64,000 nucleotides of DNA from Arenicola marina. Lineage: Eukaryota > Annelida > Polychaeta > Arenicolidae. The stretch lies in assembly GCA_964019135.1 (NCBI GenBank), contig OZ025260.1:23988254-24052253 (forward strand), written 5' to 3'. Made by a program: the position numbers and the translations under genes. Positions within the stretch are counted from its first letter, which is position 1. Each line of letters opens with the position of its first letter. The notes under the pieces were generated by a model. That model was given only the letters and a program-made list of their open reading frames with translations. It had not been told where the DNA came from and did not search any database. Below, in pieces: positions 10,793 to 24,800 of this stretch.

Positions 10793-12545
10793 TCCCGCGG
10801 TGGGGCTGGCGATGTGTCTGTCCCGAGGTGGGGCTGGCGATGTGTCAGTCCCGAGGTGGGGCTGGCGATGTGTCAGTCCCAAGGTGGGGCTGGCGATGTG
10901 TCAGTCCCGCGGTGGGGCTGGCGATGTGTCAGTCCCGAGATGGGGCTGGCGATGTGTCAGTCCCGAGGTGGGGCTGGCGATGTGTCAGTCCCGAGGTGGG
11001 GCTGGCGATGTGTCAGTCCCGAGGTGGGGCTGGCGATGTGTCAGTCCCGCGGTGGGGCTGGCGATGTGTCAGTCCCGAGGTGGGGCTGGCGATGTGTCAG
11101 TCCCGAGGTGGGGCTGGCGATGTGTCAGTCCCGAGGTGGGGCTGGCGATGTGTCAGTCCCGAGGTGGGGCTGGCGATGTGTCAGTCCCGCGGTGGGGCTG
11201 GCGATGTGTCAGTCCCGAGGTGGGGCTGGCGATGTGTCAGTCCCGAGGTGGGGCTGGCGATGTGTCAGTCCCGAGGTGGGGCTGGCGATGTGTCAGTCCC
11301 GAGGTGGGGCTGGCGATGTGTCAGTCCCGAGGTGGGGCTGGCGATGTGTCAGTCCCGAGGTGGGGCTGGCGATGTGTCAGTCCCGCGGTGGGGCTGGCGA
11401 TGTGTCAGTCCCGAGGTGGGGCTGGCGATGTGTCAGTCCCGAGGTGGGGCTGGCGATGTGTCAGTCCCGAGGTGGGGCTGGCGATGTGTCAGTCCCGAGG
11501 TGGGGCTGGCGATGTGTCAGTCCCGCGGTGGGGCTGGCGATGTGTCAGTCCCGCGGTGGGGCTGGCGATGTGTCAGTCCGAGGTGGGGCTGGCGATGTGT
11601 CAGTCCCGAGGTGGGGCTGGCGATGTGTCAGTCCGAGGTGGGGCTGGCGATGTGTCAGTCCCGAGGTGGGGCTGGCGATGTGTCAGTCCCGCGGTGGGGC
11701 TGGCGATGTGTCAGTCCCGAGGTGGGGCTGGCGATGTGTCAGTCCCGAGGTGGGGCTGGCGATGTGTCAGTCCCGAGGTGGGGCTGGCGATGTGTCAGTC
11801 CCGAGGTGGGGCTGGCGATGTGTCAGTCCCGAGGTGGGGCTGGCGATGTGTCAGTCCCGAGGTGGGGCTGGCGATGTGTCAGCCCCGACGTGGGGCTGGC
11901 GATGTGTCAGTCCCGAGGTGGGGCTGGCGATGTGTCAGTCCCGAGGTGGGGCTGGCGATGTGTCAGTCCCAAGGTGGGGCTGGCGATGTGTCAGTCCCAA
12001 GGTGGGGCTGGCGATGTGTCAGTCCCAAGGTGGGGCTGGCGATGTGTCAGTCCCGAGGTGGGGCTGGCGATGTGTCAGTCCCGAGGTGGGGCTGGCTATG
12101 TGTCTGTCCCGAGGTGGGGCTAGCTATGTGTCAGTCCCGAGGTGGGGCTGGCGATGTGTCAGGCCCAAGGTGGGGCTGGCGATGTGTCAGTCCCAAGGTG
12201 GGGCTGGCGATGTGTCTGTCCCCAGGTGGGGCTGGCGATGTGTCAGTCCCGAGGTGGGGCTGGCGATGTGTCAGTCCCGAGGTGGGGCTGGCGATGTGTC
12301 AGTCCCGAGGTGGGGCTGGCGATGTGTCAGTCCCGATGTGGGGATGGCCCGAGGTGGGGCTGGCGATGTGTCAGTCCCGAGGTGGGGCTGGCGATGTGTC
12401 AGTCCCGAGGTGGGGCTGGCGATGTGTCAGTCCCGAGGTGGAGCTGGCGATGTGTCAGTCCCGAGGTGGGGCTGGCGATGTGTCTGTCCCGAGGTGGGGC
12501 TGGCGATGTGTCTGTCCCGAGGTGGGGCTGGCTATGTGTCAGTGG
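10793..12545. repeat. 28-bp minisatellite
   Basis: About 62 units whose core is GTCCCGAGGTGGGGCTGGCG, plus ATGTGTCA. Most copies differ only at one CGAGG/CGCGG/CAAGG position. Two units lack one C (near 11,578 and 11,634) and one is internally deleted near 12,345. Because 28 is not a multiple of three, three consecutive units read through all frames without a stop, so all three + frames are open for hundreds of codons. The right edge (12,090-12,545) carries more variants, including CTATGTGT. Confidence 0.96.
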
Positions 12546-12889
12546 TTGTACATACCCTAGGGGTGGATGGAGGTGGGGACGATGGTGTGGATGGGCGTGG
12601 GAATGGGAGATGGGATTGATGGAGACGGGGGTGAAGGGGGGTGGTTTGGACGGATGAGAGGTGGGGGTGCAGAGCGGGGTTATTTGTGAGGTGTAGGAGG
12701 TGTGGAACAGAAGCACCGACAAGTTTTGCCGTTTTTCGTTTACCCAGCGACACCAGAACCTCCATTGTCACCTATTTGGGTTACATTTGTTGTGGATGGG
12801 GTCTTGGGATGTGGGGTCGCGGAACCCCCCACCCACCTGACCCACCCCCGTCCACCAGCACGGCTTGTGTGATGTTAAAACGGTCTGCA

Positions 12890-13310
12890 ACCTCCTCCTT
12901 TCCTGCTCCTTCATTCCATCTCCACCCCCCCCCTCCCGCCTCTGAGGATGTAGTATTCCTCCTCCCTCATTGTGCCTTCCTCCTCCCTGCCCCTGGCTCC
13001 CTCCCCCCCTCTGCCCCCCCACCCCACCCCGCCTCCTTCATCATCCCTCCCTTTCCCCTTCCCCCCTCTCATCCCCTTCTCTTCTCTGCTCCTGGCTTCC
13101 TTCTCCCTAACTCCCTCCCCTACCCCCTCCCTCCACCCCGCTTCCTTCATCCTCCCTCCCTCTCCCCTCCCCCCCCTCTCATCCCCTTCTCTTCTCTGCT
13201 CCTGGCTCCCTTCTCCCTAACTCCCTCCCTCATCCCCTCCCCCCACCCCGCCTCCTTTATCCTCCCTCCCTCCCCCCCCCCGTTCTCATTCCCGAGTTCC
13301 CTTTCTCTCT
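12890..13310. repeat. About 110-bp pyrimidine-rich tandem repeat
   Basis: The block CACCCCGCCTCCTTCATC recurs near 13,025, 13,134 and 13,244, giving periods of 109 and 110 bp. CTTCTCTTCTCTGCTCCTGG recurs in step. About 2.5 clear copies are visible, with a weaker partial copy to the left. The strand is almost purely pyrimidine, a composition that can form triplex DNA. Confidence 0.8.
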
Positions 13311-13808
13311 TTTCTTTGCTCGTCATGTGTTGTCGCATTTGTAACGTCACCTTTATTACATCCCTGACTGGCTGCCGTAATTGCTGCTGGGGTTGGTGTC
13401 AGAGGGGGCCAGGCAGCCTGCCTAACCCCCCCCCCCCCTCCCCCACCCACCTCTTCCCTTCCATTTCACCCTTCCGCCTCTACCTGTCGTCTAACATCAA
13501 CCACACCAGTAAACCTGGAAATTCCTGGCAATGTTCACTGGCTGGACTCATGTATTACACCCCAACTCCCATGCCCCTCCACCACCCTTTACATCCCTTC
13601 TTCCCCACCCTCTCCACCACCACCCCCCCCCCCCCTGCTCCCGATCCCTACCCTGCAGGCACCCTGTCCTACTCACCTCTCTTAGACTCATTCAGTCAGA
13701 AGCCGATGCAAAACTCGCACGCTAGGATGAAGCGGGCAGGGGAGGGAGGGGGAGAGGGATTTGGTAGGGCCATGGGCGTGTTTCGCCGCCGCTACCGACC
13801 ACCTCCCC

Positions 13809-13856
13809 CACACTCTCCCCCACACTCTCCCCCACACTCTCCCCCACACTCTCCCC
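13809..13856. repeat. 12-bp tandem repeat
   Basis: Four perfect tandem copies of CACACTCTCCCC. Confidence 0.9.
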
Positions 13857-14846
13857 CCACTCTTCCCCGCGCATTGCCCGAACACGGTCGAGTTGTGTCC
13901 GCTTGACCAGTCAAAAGTTCCTGGTGCAGAAAGCGTAGAGAATACAACAAACCTCGAGGGGGCCAGACAGGTGAAGAACTGGGAGTGGCCCTAACTTACA
14001 GGAGGATATAAGTGAGGGGTGGGGGTGGAAGGGTGAGGGGTAGTGCCAGTGGGTGTGGGGGGGGGGGGGCGGGAGCGTGTTCGCTTGTTTATATTTTCTC
14101 CTACCCCGTACAATGGCCACGCCGCCCCCCCCCACCCCTGCTACCATCAATACGATTATCACAACCGGAACCCTATGGCGGATTCTGCCTTCCCCCCCCC
14201 CCCCCCACCCACACACACACACCAACCGTGAATATTTCATCCCATTTCATTCATTTGATACAGTGGGTGGGAGTGGGTGGAGGGTGAGTGGGGGCGGATG
14301 GTTGGGTGGAGGCCAGTAGGACATTGGGTGGGGAGAGAGACGCCTGGGGTGAGGAGGAAGGGAGTGGGAGGATGGGTTGGGGGCGGGGGGCGGGGAGCGG
14401 GGGGGGATGGGCGGGGGGGAGGCTGTGAGAGATGGTGAGCGGAGTTGTCGCTGGAGGTCGCCACAATACAATCACGGCCACCGACGCCTGCTGCTCGGGC
14501 AAGCGTACTCGGATAGAAATGTGTTTTTCGGCAATTAGACCCGATCACGCTGGATGGTGTGAAAAACCTGGGGTGTGGACGAGTCGGTTATCTGTTCCGT
14601 GACCCCCCCCCCCCCCCGCCCCTCCCCTACACGCCCCATCTCCCCCGCCACTCCAGACCCACCCCCACCCCCCAGGCCCCCCACCCCCGATACTGCACCC
14701 CAGGGACTACACGCTGACAGCCCTGAAGCCAGGATCTTCCCCCATGTTTCGACTGTTTTGACGCCAGTAATCAGTGTTAGGCGAGTACACAGAGGTATAA
14801 CCTGTGCCATGGTCTGTGGGAGGGAGAGGTCAACATTGTGGGGGTC

Positions 14847-15095
14847 ACCCCGTGGCCTAGTGGGTAGCGCGTTCGGCCGGCTGTAGTAGAGTGTGCTATG
14901 CTAAGCCAGATTCGAATCCCAGCTCTGCAAATGTATGTTTGTACAAAATGAGGATCCCACGTTCTTCACTCGCAAAGATTATGGACACATGACTCATCTC
15001 TTCCTCGACCCCTCCCATTGTCGCCATATGACTTACATAGGTTAAACCAACTTACTTAAACCTACTTAACCAGCTTAAACCAACAAACCAAAACT
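14847..15095 (+). mobile_element. tRNA-derived SINE, apparently near full length
   Basis: Head: CACCCCGTGGCCTAGTGGG with TAGCGCGTTCGG (box A region), then AGATTCGAATCCCAGC (box B region). Body: a segment with ATGAGGATCCCACGTTCTTC. Tail: TTGTCGCCATATGACTT followed by repeats such as TTAAACCAACTTACTTAAACC. This is the order expected of a pol III SINE mobilised by a LINE that recognises a short 3' repeat. The 33-bp array begins about 100 bp downstream. I did not identify target-site duplications. Confidence 0.75.
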
Positions 15096-15195
15096 CTTGA
15101 ACCACGAGAGGATATTGGAGGCCGGCTCAGATGTGGAGGCAATTGAAGAGCCGGTATGACCAGTTATAATGGCATGACCTGACCAATATATCCCG

Positions 15196-18100
15196 TATCG
15201 TGACCCCAGACATGACCAGTATGTCCAATGTCGTGACCCCAGACATGACCAGTATGTCCAATGTCGTGACCCCAGACATGACCAGTATGTCCAATGACAT
15301 GACGCCAGACATGACCAGTATGTCCAATGTCGTGACCCCAGACATGACCAGTATGTCCAATGTCGTGACCCCAGACATGACCAGTATGTCCAATGTCGTG
15401 ACCCCAGACATGACCAGTATGTCCAATGTCGTGACCCCAGACATGACCAGTATGTCCAATGTCGTGACCCCCAGACATGACCAGTATGTCCAATGTCGTG
15501 ACCCCAGACATGACCAATATGTCCAATGTCGTGACCCCAGACATGACCAGTATGTCCAATGACATGACTCCCAGGCATGACCAGTATGTCCAATTTCGTG
15601 ACCCCAGACATGACCAATATGTCCAATGTCGTGACCCCAGACATGACCAGTATGTCCAATGTCGTGACCCCAGACATGACCAGTATGCCCAATGACATAA
15701 CCGCAGACATGACCAGTATGTCCAATGTCGTGACCCCCAGACATGACCAGTATGTCCAATGTCGTGACCCCCAGACATGACCAGTATGTCCAATGTCGTG
15801 ACCCCAGACATGACCAGTATGTCCAATGTCGTGACCCCAGACATGACCAGTATGTCCAATGTCGTGACCCCAGACATGACCAGTATGTCCAATGTCGTGA
15901 CCCCAGACATGACCAGTATGTCCAATGTCGTGACCCCCAGACATGACCAGTATGTCCAATGTCGTGACCCCAGACATGACCAATATGTCCAATGTCGTGA
16001 CCCCAGACATGACCAGTATGTCCAATGACATAACCGCAGACATGACCAGTATGTCCAATGTCGTGACCCCCAGACATGACCAGTATGTCCAATGTCGTGA
16101 CCCCCAGACATGACCAGTATGTCCAATGACATGACCCCCAGACATGACCAGTATGTCCAATGTCGTGACCCCAGACATGACCAGTATGTCCAATGTCGTG
16201 ACCCCAGACATGACCAGTATGTCCAATGTCGTGACCCCCAGACATGACCAGTATGTCCAATGTCGTGACCCCAGACATGACCAGTATGTCCAATGTCGTG
16301 ACGCCAGACATGACCAGTATGTCCAATGACATGACCCCAGACATGACCAGTATGTCCAATGTCGTGACCCCAGACATGACCAGTATGTCCAATGACATGA
16401 TCCCAGACATGACCAGTATGTCCAATGTCGTGACCCCAGACATGACCAGTATGTCCAATGTCGTGACCCCAGACATGACCAGTATGTCCAATGTCGTGAC
16501 CCCAGACATGACCAGTATGTCCAATGTCGTGACCCCAGACATGACCAGTATGTCCAATGTCGTGACCCCAGACATGACCAGTATGTCCAATGTCGTGACC
16601 CCCAGACATGACCAGTATGTCCAATGACATGACCCCAGACATGACCAGTATGTTCAATGACATGACGCCAGACATGACCAGTATGTCCAACGTCGTGACC
16701 CCCAGACATGACCAGTATGCCCAATGTCGTGACCCCAGACATGACCAGTATGTCCAATGTCGTGACCCCAGACATGACCAGTATGTCCAATGTCGTGACC
16801 CCAGACATGACCAGTATGTCCAATGACATGATCCCAGACATGACCAATATGTCCAATGTCGTGACCCCAGACATGACCAGTATGTCCAATGTCGTGACCC
16901 CAGACATGACCAGTATGTCCAATGTCGTGACCCCAGACATGACCAGTATGTTCAATGACATGACGCCAGACATGACCAGTATGTCCAATGTCGTGACCCC
17001 AGACATGACCAGTAGGTCCAATGTCGTGACCCCAGACATGACCAGTATGTTCAATGACATGACGCCAGACATGACCAGTATGTCCAATGTCGTGACCCCA
17101 GACATGACCAGTAGGTCCAATGTCGTGACCCCAGACATGACCAGTATGTCCAATGTCGTGACCCCAGACATGACCAGTATGTCCAATGTCGTGACCCCAG
17201 ACATGACCAGTATGTCCAATATCGTGACCCCAGACATGACCAGTATGTCCAATGACATGACCCCCAGACATGACCAGTATGTCCAATGACATGACCCCCA
17301 GACATGACCAGTATGTCTAATGTCGTGACCCCAGACATGACCAGTATGTTCAATGACATGACGCCAGACATGACCAGTATGTCCAATGTCGTGACCCCAG
17401 ACATGACCAAAAAATGTTCAATAACATGACCCCCAGACGTGATCAATATGTCCAATGTCGTGACCCGAGACATGACCAGTATGTCCAATGTCGTGACCCC
17501 AGACATGACCAGTATGTTCAATGACATGACGCCAGACATGACCAGTATGTCCAATGTCGTGACCCCAGACATGACCAGTAGGTCCAATGTCGTGACCCCA
17601 GACATGACCAGTATGTCCAATGACATGACGCCAGACATGACCAGTATGTCCAATGTCGTGACCCCAGACATGACCAGTAGGTCCAATGTCGTGACCCCAG
17701 ACATGACCAGTATGTCCAATGTCGTGACCCCAGACATGACCAGTATGTCCAATGTCGTGACCCCAGACATGACCAGTATGTCCAATATCGTGACCCCAGA
17801 CATGACCAGTATGTCCAATGACATGACCCCCAGACATGACCAGTATGTCCAATGACATGACCCCCAGACATGACCAGTATGTCTAATGTCGTGACCCCAG
17901 ACATGACCAGTATGTTCAATGACATGACGCCAGACATGACCAGTATGTCCAATGACATGACCCCCAGACATGACCAGTATGTCCAATGACATGACCCCCA
18001 GACGTGATCAATATGTCCAATGTCGTGACCCCAGACATGACCAGTATGTCCAATGACATGACTCCCAGGCATGACCATTATGTCCAATGACATGACCCCA

Positions 18101-21100
18101 GACATGACCAGTATGTTCAATGACATGACGCCAGACATGACCAGTATGTCCAATGTCGTGACCCCAGACATGACCAGTAGGTCCAATGTCGTGACCCCAG
18201 ACATGACCAGTATGTCCAATGTCGTGACCCCAGACATGACCAGTATGTCCAATGTCGTGACCCCAGACATGACCAGTATGTCCAATATCGTGACCCCAGA
18301 CATGACCAGTATGTCCAATGACATGACCCCCAGACATGACCAGTATGTCCAATGTCGTGACCCCAGACATGACCAGTATGTTCAATGACATGACCCCCAG
18401 ACATGACCAGTATGTCCAATGTCGTGACCCCAGACATGACCAGTATGTCCAATGTCGTGACCCCAGACATGACCAGTATGTCCAATGTCGTGACCCCAGA
18501 CATGACCAGTATGTCTAATGTCGTGACCCCAGACATGACCAGTATGTTCAATGACATGACGCCAGACATGACCAGTATGTCCAATGTCGTGACCCCAGAC
18601 ATGACCAAAAAATGTTCAATAACATGACCCCCAGACGTGATCAATATGTCCAATGTCGTGACCCGAGACATGACCAGTATCTCCAATGACATGATCCCAG
18701 GCATGACCAATATGTCCAATGTCGTGACCCCAGACATGACCAGTATGTCCAATGTCGTGACCCCAGACATGACCAGTATGTCCAATGACATGACTCCCAG
18801 GCATGACCATTATGTCCAATGTCGTGACCCCAGACATGACCAGTATGTCCAATGACATGACCCCCAGACATGACCAGTATGTCTAATGTCGTGACCCCAG
18901 ACATGACCAGTATGTTCAATGACATGACGCCAGACATGACCAGTATGTCCAATGTCGTGACCCCAGACATGACCAAAAAATGTTCAATAACATGACCCCC
19001 AGACGTGATCAATATGTCCAATGTCGTGACCCGAGACATGACCAGTATCTCCAATGACATGATCCCAGGCATGACCAATATGTCCAATGTCGTGACCCCA
19101 GACATGACCAGTATGTCCAATGTCGTGACCCCAGACATGACCAGTATGTCCAATGACATGACTCCCAGGCATGACCATTATGTCCAATGTCGTGACCCCA
19201 GACATGACCAGTATGTCCAATGACATGACCCCCAGACATGACCAGTATGTTCAATGACATGACGCCAGACATGACCAGTATGTCCAATGTCGTGACCCCA
19301 GACATGACCAGTAGGTCCAATGTCGTGACCCCAGACATGACCAGTATGTCCAATGTCGTGACCCCAGACATGACCAGTATGTCCAATGTCGTGACCCCAG
19401 ACATGACCAGTATGTCCAATATCGTGACCCCAGACATGACCAGTATGTCCAATGACATGACCCCCAGACATGACCAGTATGTCCAATGTCGTGACCCCAG
19501 ACATGACCAGTATGTTCAATGACATGACCCCCAGACATGACCAGTATGTCCAATGTCGTGACCCCAGACATGACCAGTATGTCCAATGTCGTGACCCCAG
19601 ACATGACCAGTATGTCCAATGTCGTGACCCCAGACATGACCAGTATGTCCAATGACATGATCCTAGGCATGACCAGTATGTCCAATGTCGTGACCCCAGA
19701 CATGACCAGTATGTCCAATGTCGTGACCCCAGACATGACCAATATGTCCAATGACATGACCCCCAGACATGACCAGTATGTCCAATGACATGACCCCCAG
19801 ACATGACCAGTATGTCCAATGTCGTGACCCCAGACATGACCAGTATGTCCAATGTCGTGACCCCAGACATGACCAGTATGTCCAATGACATGACCCCAGA
19901 CATGACCAGTATGTCCAATGTCGTGACCCCAGACATGACCAGTATGTCCAATGTCGTGACCCCAGACATGACCAGTATGTCCAATGACATGACCCCAGAC
20001 ATGACCAGTATGTCCAATGTCGTGACCCCAGACATGACCAGTATGTCCAATGTCGTGACCCCAGACATGACCAGTATGCCCAATGACATGACCCCCAGAC
20101 ATGACCAGTATGCCCAATGTCGTGACCCCAGACATGACCAGTATGCCCAATGACATGACCCCCAGACATGACCAATATGTCCAATGACATGACCCCCAGA
20201 CATGACCAATATGTCCAATGACATGACCCCCAGACATGACCAGTATGTCCAATGACATGACCCCCAGACATGACCAGTATGTCCAATGTCGTGACCCCAG
20301 ACATGACCAGTATGTCCAATGTCGTGACCCCAGACATGACCAGTATGTCCAATGACATGACCCCAGACATGACCAGTATGCCCAATGACATGACCCCAGA
20401 CATGACCAATATGTCCAATGACATGACCCCCAGACATGACCAGTATGTCCAATGACATGACCCCAAGACATGACCAGTATGTCCAATGTCGTGACCCCAG
20501 ACATGACCAGTATGTCCAATGTCGTGACCCCAGACATGACCAGTATGTCCAATGTCGTGACCCCAGACATGACCAGTATGTCCAATGACATGACCCCCAG
20601 ACATGACCAGTATGTCCAATGACATGACCCCAGACATGACCAGTATGTCTAATGTCGTGACCCCAGACATGACCAGTATGTCTAATGACATGACCCCAGA
20701 CATGACCAGTATGTCCAATGACATGACCCCAGACATGACCAGTATGTCCAATGACATGACCCCAGACATGACCAGTATGTCCAATGTCATGACCCCAGAC
20801 ATGACCAGTATGTCCAATGACATGACCCCCAGACATGACCAGTATGTCCAATGACATGACCCCAGACATGACCAGTATGTCCAATGACATGACCCCCAGA
20901 CATGACCAGTATGTCCAATGACATGACCCCCAGACATGACCAGTATGTCCAATGACATGATCCCAGACATGACCAGTATGTCTAATGACATGACCCCAGA
21001 CATGACCAGTATGTCCAATGACATGACCCCCAGACATGACCAGTATGCCCAATGACATGACCCCAGACATGACCAGTATGTCCAATGACATGATCCCAGA

Positions 21101-21807
21101 CATGACCAGTATGTCCAATGACATGATCCCAGACATGACCAGTATGTCTAATGACATGACCCCAGACATGACCAGTATGTCCAATGACATGACCCCCAGA
21201 CATGACCAGTATGTCCAATGACATGATCCCAGACATGACCAGTATGTCTAATGACATGACCCCAGACATGACCAGTATGTCCAATGACATGACCCCCAGA
21301 CATGACCAGTATGCCCAATGACATGACCCCAGACATGACCAGTATGTCCAATGACATGACCCCCAGACATGACCAGTATGTCCAATGACATGACCCCCAG
21401 ACATGACCAGTATGTCCAATGACATGATCCCAGACATGACCAGTATGTCTAATGACATGACCCCAGACATGACCAGTATGTCCAATGACATGACCCCCAG
21501 ACATGACCAGTATGCCCAATGACATGACCCCAGACATGACCAGTATGTCCAATGACATGACCCCCAGACATGACCAGTATGTCCAATGACATGACCCCCA
21601 GACATGACCAGTATGTCCAATGACATGATCCCAGACATGACCAGTATGTCTAATGACATGACCCCAGACATGACCAGTATGTCCAATGACATGACCCCCA
21701 GACATGACCAGTATGCCCAATGACATGACCCCAGACATGACCAGTATGTCCGATGACGTGACCCCCAGACATGACCAGTATGTCCAATGACATGACCCCC
21801 AGACATG
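15196..21807. repeat. 33/34-bp minisatellite with higher-order structure
   Basis: About 200 units of 33 bp, or 34 bp when an extra C is present, each containing CAGACATGACCAGTATGTCC. Two main types differ where AATGTCGTGACC alternates with AATGACATGACC. The first type dominates to about 20,100 and the second thereafter. Higher-order copies occur: a 368-bp block repeats at 18,601 and 18,969, and a 201-bp block of six units repeats around 21,247, 21,448 and 21,649. Long open frames on both strands follow from 33 being a multiple of three. Confidence 0.96.
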
Positions 21808-24800
21808 TGTTTCGATGCGATGTTAGGTCGGGAAGGTGATAAGTGACAAGTTGTTGATAACGGCCACTAAAGACATGGGAGGCTGACCTGAGGTATGGGC
21901 TGGGGTGCGGGGGGGGTGGCCGGGGTTCAACTTGAAACGATTCAAGGGACAGGACGGGGGGTTGGGTAGGTTGGCGTGGATACAGGAGGGTGGGGATTGA
22001 GTGGGGGGGAGGGGGAGGGGGGTGGAAGTATGAGACTAACAACAGTCCCTCTCCACAACCCTCCTCCACACACGCGTGCACACGCACCCTCCCCTCCCCC
22101 CTGCTCCCCAAATCCGATAAACGGAGCCTCCGCATTAAAAGAAAGTGATCAAGATTAATGCCAGACCAAATGGCAACGGAGTCGCATCAAAAAGCCATTT
22201 GCAGTTGACGAATGCCGGTTGACCTAATGGGCGGCCTCTGTTACTGGTCCAGTTAGCCGGAATTAAATGTTGAAACTCTACCTGGTCATATCAGTGAGCC
22301 CCAGGGGACGCCCTATGAGCTTCATAAAAACCTAATCTGCTCCACATCCTGCCCTCACCGCTACTCTACCCTAGCCTACCCCACCCTACCCCACCCTACA
22401 CCACCCTACCCCCACCCTACCTCCAGCCCCTCCCCCTCTTCATTTTCGCCACCCCACATATACACACAGATATATAACTAACTGCAGCCCCCACCCCCCC
22501 CTCCTCCACACCAGCCCCCGGGTGTGCGAATCACAGAAAAGGTTATTAGTGCTCAGGTCGGTTTGTTTTTATCTTTGTCCCATCTATGCACCTCCCCAGC
22601 CCACACCCCCCCCCCCCCCCCCACCCTCCACCGCCCCGACCTGTGTCGGGGTGTGGGATGGTGAGAGGGGGGTATGGGGGGTGGGGGGGGGCGGGCGTGG
22701 GGTGTTGTCTGGGAGGAAGCTAAGGAAACTGGAGATGCCTTGATCCAGATGACGCCAGGCGATCAGGACACAGCAATGACCTCGCAGTCACCTTGATTAA
22801 CTGGACTTTAATTACAGTCTACCGACCGGCCCCTCCTCCTCTCCCCCACCCCTTCCTAAACCGCCTCCCCTCGGGATCTCGGGGTCAGGGCGTGCTCGTG
22901 GGTGGTACAAGCTACAGGTGGTAACCCGGGATCACGCCCCCCGCCCCCCCCCCCCCTCCCCCCCCAAAAACCGCCTCCGCTGCCACCCTACCCTCCCAGA
23001 CCCTCTCGCGTTCCCTGGATAGGCCTAATGGTAGTTTTGTTGGATGGTGTGGGGAGTGCGTGGTTTCGGACTGACAGACGAGTCCAGTTGCTTCAACCAG
23101 ATAAGTTACAGAAAACGCAGTGTTATCAGTTTCATGTAAGTCACGTCATGCAATGCTGGACTTTGTTGCTCTCTTCTTTTGTCCACGACAAAAGGCAGAC
23201 AGATTACAATACTTGTTGTCAGTAATATTGTGTCTACGCCTTGTAATTAAAATTTAAAAGAAAATTTGGATTAACTTACAGAAGAAAGGAATATGCAAGT
23301 TTGTTTATGCAATTTATCTGGCCAAATAAAACCAAGGTGACGTTATATATAAGCTGAACTAACACTTGTAGTCGATCCGGTTCTCTGCGACATGACTGGG
23401 TGGTGAGACAGAAGTGCCAATGTTGATTGAATGGAGCTAAGCAGCTTATAACATTCCATTGAAAAACATTCTTCGTTTAACGTGAATGCCTTAAAACTGC
23501 ATGAACGGGCTGACGAGGCATTTTACGGCATAAATCTTCCCTTCGCGGGCAGGTCGACCACGCTGAGCGTGTGTGTAGGTGGTGTGGGTGGAGGTGGGGG
23601 GGGGGGGGGGGGGGGGCTGGGGGACTGGGGGGAGGAGGAGGGGGGGTGACAGGGATGATGGAATGTGATGGTTACAGTGACTTATCGTGCCTGGACAGAT
23701 GCGCATCTCCAGCGGCGACACGTGCGAATCAAAACAGCGACACCTAGTGTAAGGAGACTACTCAGTGGGCGGAAGTGACATTGCGACAATTCCGCAGCAA
23801 ATCTACGAGTGATAAAGGCGCCGTTCGCACGTGGCCCTCACCTCCCCCACTCCCCCAATCCCTTCCTCCCCTCCCCTTCCATTGTAAGTGACAGACGGAG
23901 CGGCCTGTGTCAGTTTCGCTTTAACGATAATATTTCTTCTAAAACAAATTCAAACGCCAGCTTCGAATCTTCGGATCTTCGGATCGCCGTCCATGTATTT
24001 GTGTGTGTGTGTGTGTCATCCTCATTATATGCGTACCTCACCTGGCCGGCTATACCACTCTCCCTCTCACCAGGCGGCGCTGCCCCCCTCCTCGCCCCCC
24101 CCCCCCCGGCCCCCAGGGCAGGCGGCGTGGGAGGCGACTACGTCAGACGCCGGGCGGGCCGACGCCCTGACGTGTCGCGTGCGGTCTCTGATTGATACCC
24201 CATCGGGGGACCGCCGGGGGTATGCCCCGGGCCGGCCACCACCCAGCCCCCCTGCACGCCTCAGCTACCCCTGACCACCGACCGCCAACTGTCACCCCGT
24301 CTCCGGCGGGTGACACCCACCCCACCCCCTCCCCCCCTCCTCTGCTTCTCCGCCAGCCAGCCCCCGCCAACCTCGACACACGCCCACCACGACCCACCGC
24401 TCGCCCTACCCTAAGCAACAGGTGGCCGCCGCACAGAAAACGACCGACATTAAGAGAATTCTATTTCGAATTTAATCACTTCTTTTATTCCATCGGTCGG
24501 AATTCGAGCGCGACTCGTTCCCATTTAAGATGACGTTAGTGCTGTGTGCTGTTTTTTTGTCTTTGTTCTTTGTGTTTTTGCGGGATGGTTCCTTTTTATT
24601 ATTTTTTAAGCGCGCGGGTAGCATTAATATCCATAGAAAGCCTGCGCGCCTAAATAGTAATGCTGTCATGCCTGTTTTTTCACTTTATTTTTGTCTTTTA
24701 ATTAATGGACAAACATAAATGTGTGAGTTCGCCATACCTTACATATCCATTTTGGGGCAGTTTTAGGTTACCTTCTAGCCAGTAACAGACCATTAAACAC

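Larger units (their letters stand above)
12546..14846. other. Pyrimidine-rich non-coding DNA
   Basis: No gene recognised. Long C-rich and CT-rich tracts dominate, including C runs at 13,428-13,440, 13,623-13,636 and 14,605-14,617. Between them lie short unique segments (12,700-12,790, 13,330-13,420 and 14,440-14,570). Proline-rich frames here are products of base composition. Confidence 0.65.

Noticed and set aside
10661-12619. Overlapping + strand frames of 400-650 codons
   Set aside because: They are the same 28-bp repeat read in three frames. A true gene would not be open in all three.
15075-21806. Many open frames of 60-730 codons on both strands
   Set aside because: They are 33/34-bp satellite; each extra C merely switches the frame among three open readings.
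24530-24718. Small hydrophobic open frame resembling a membrane peptide
   Set aside because: It lies in T-rich DNA where Phe/Leu runs arise by composition; no supporting signals.
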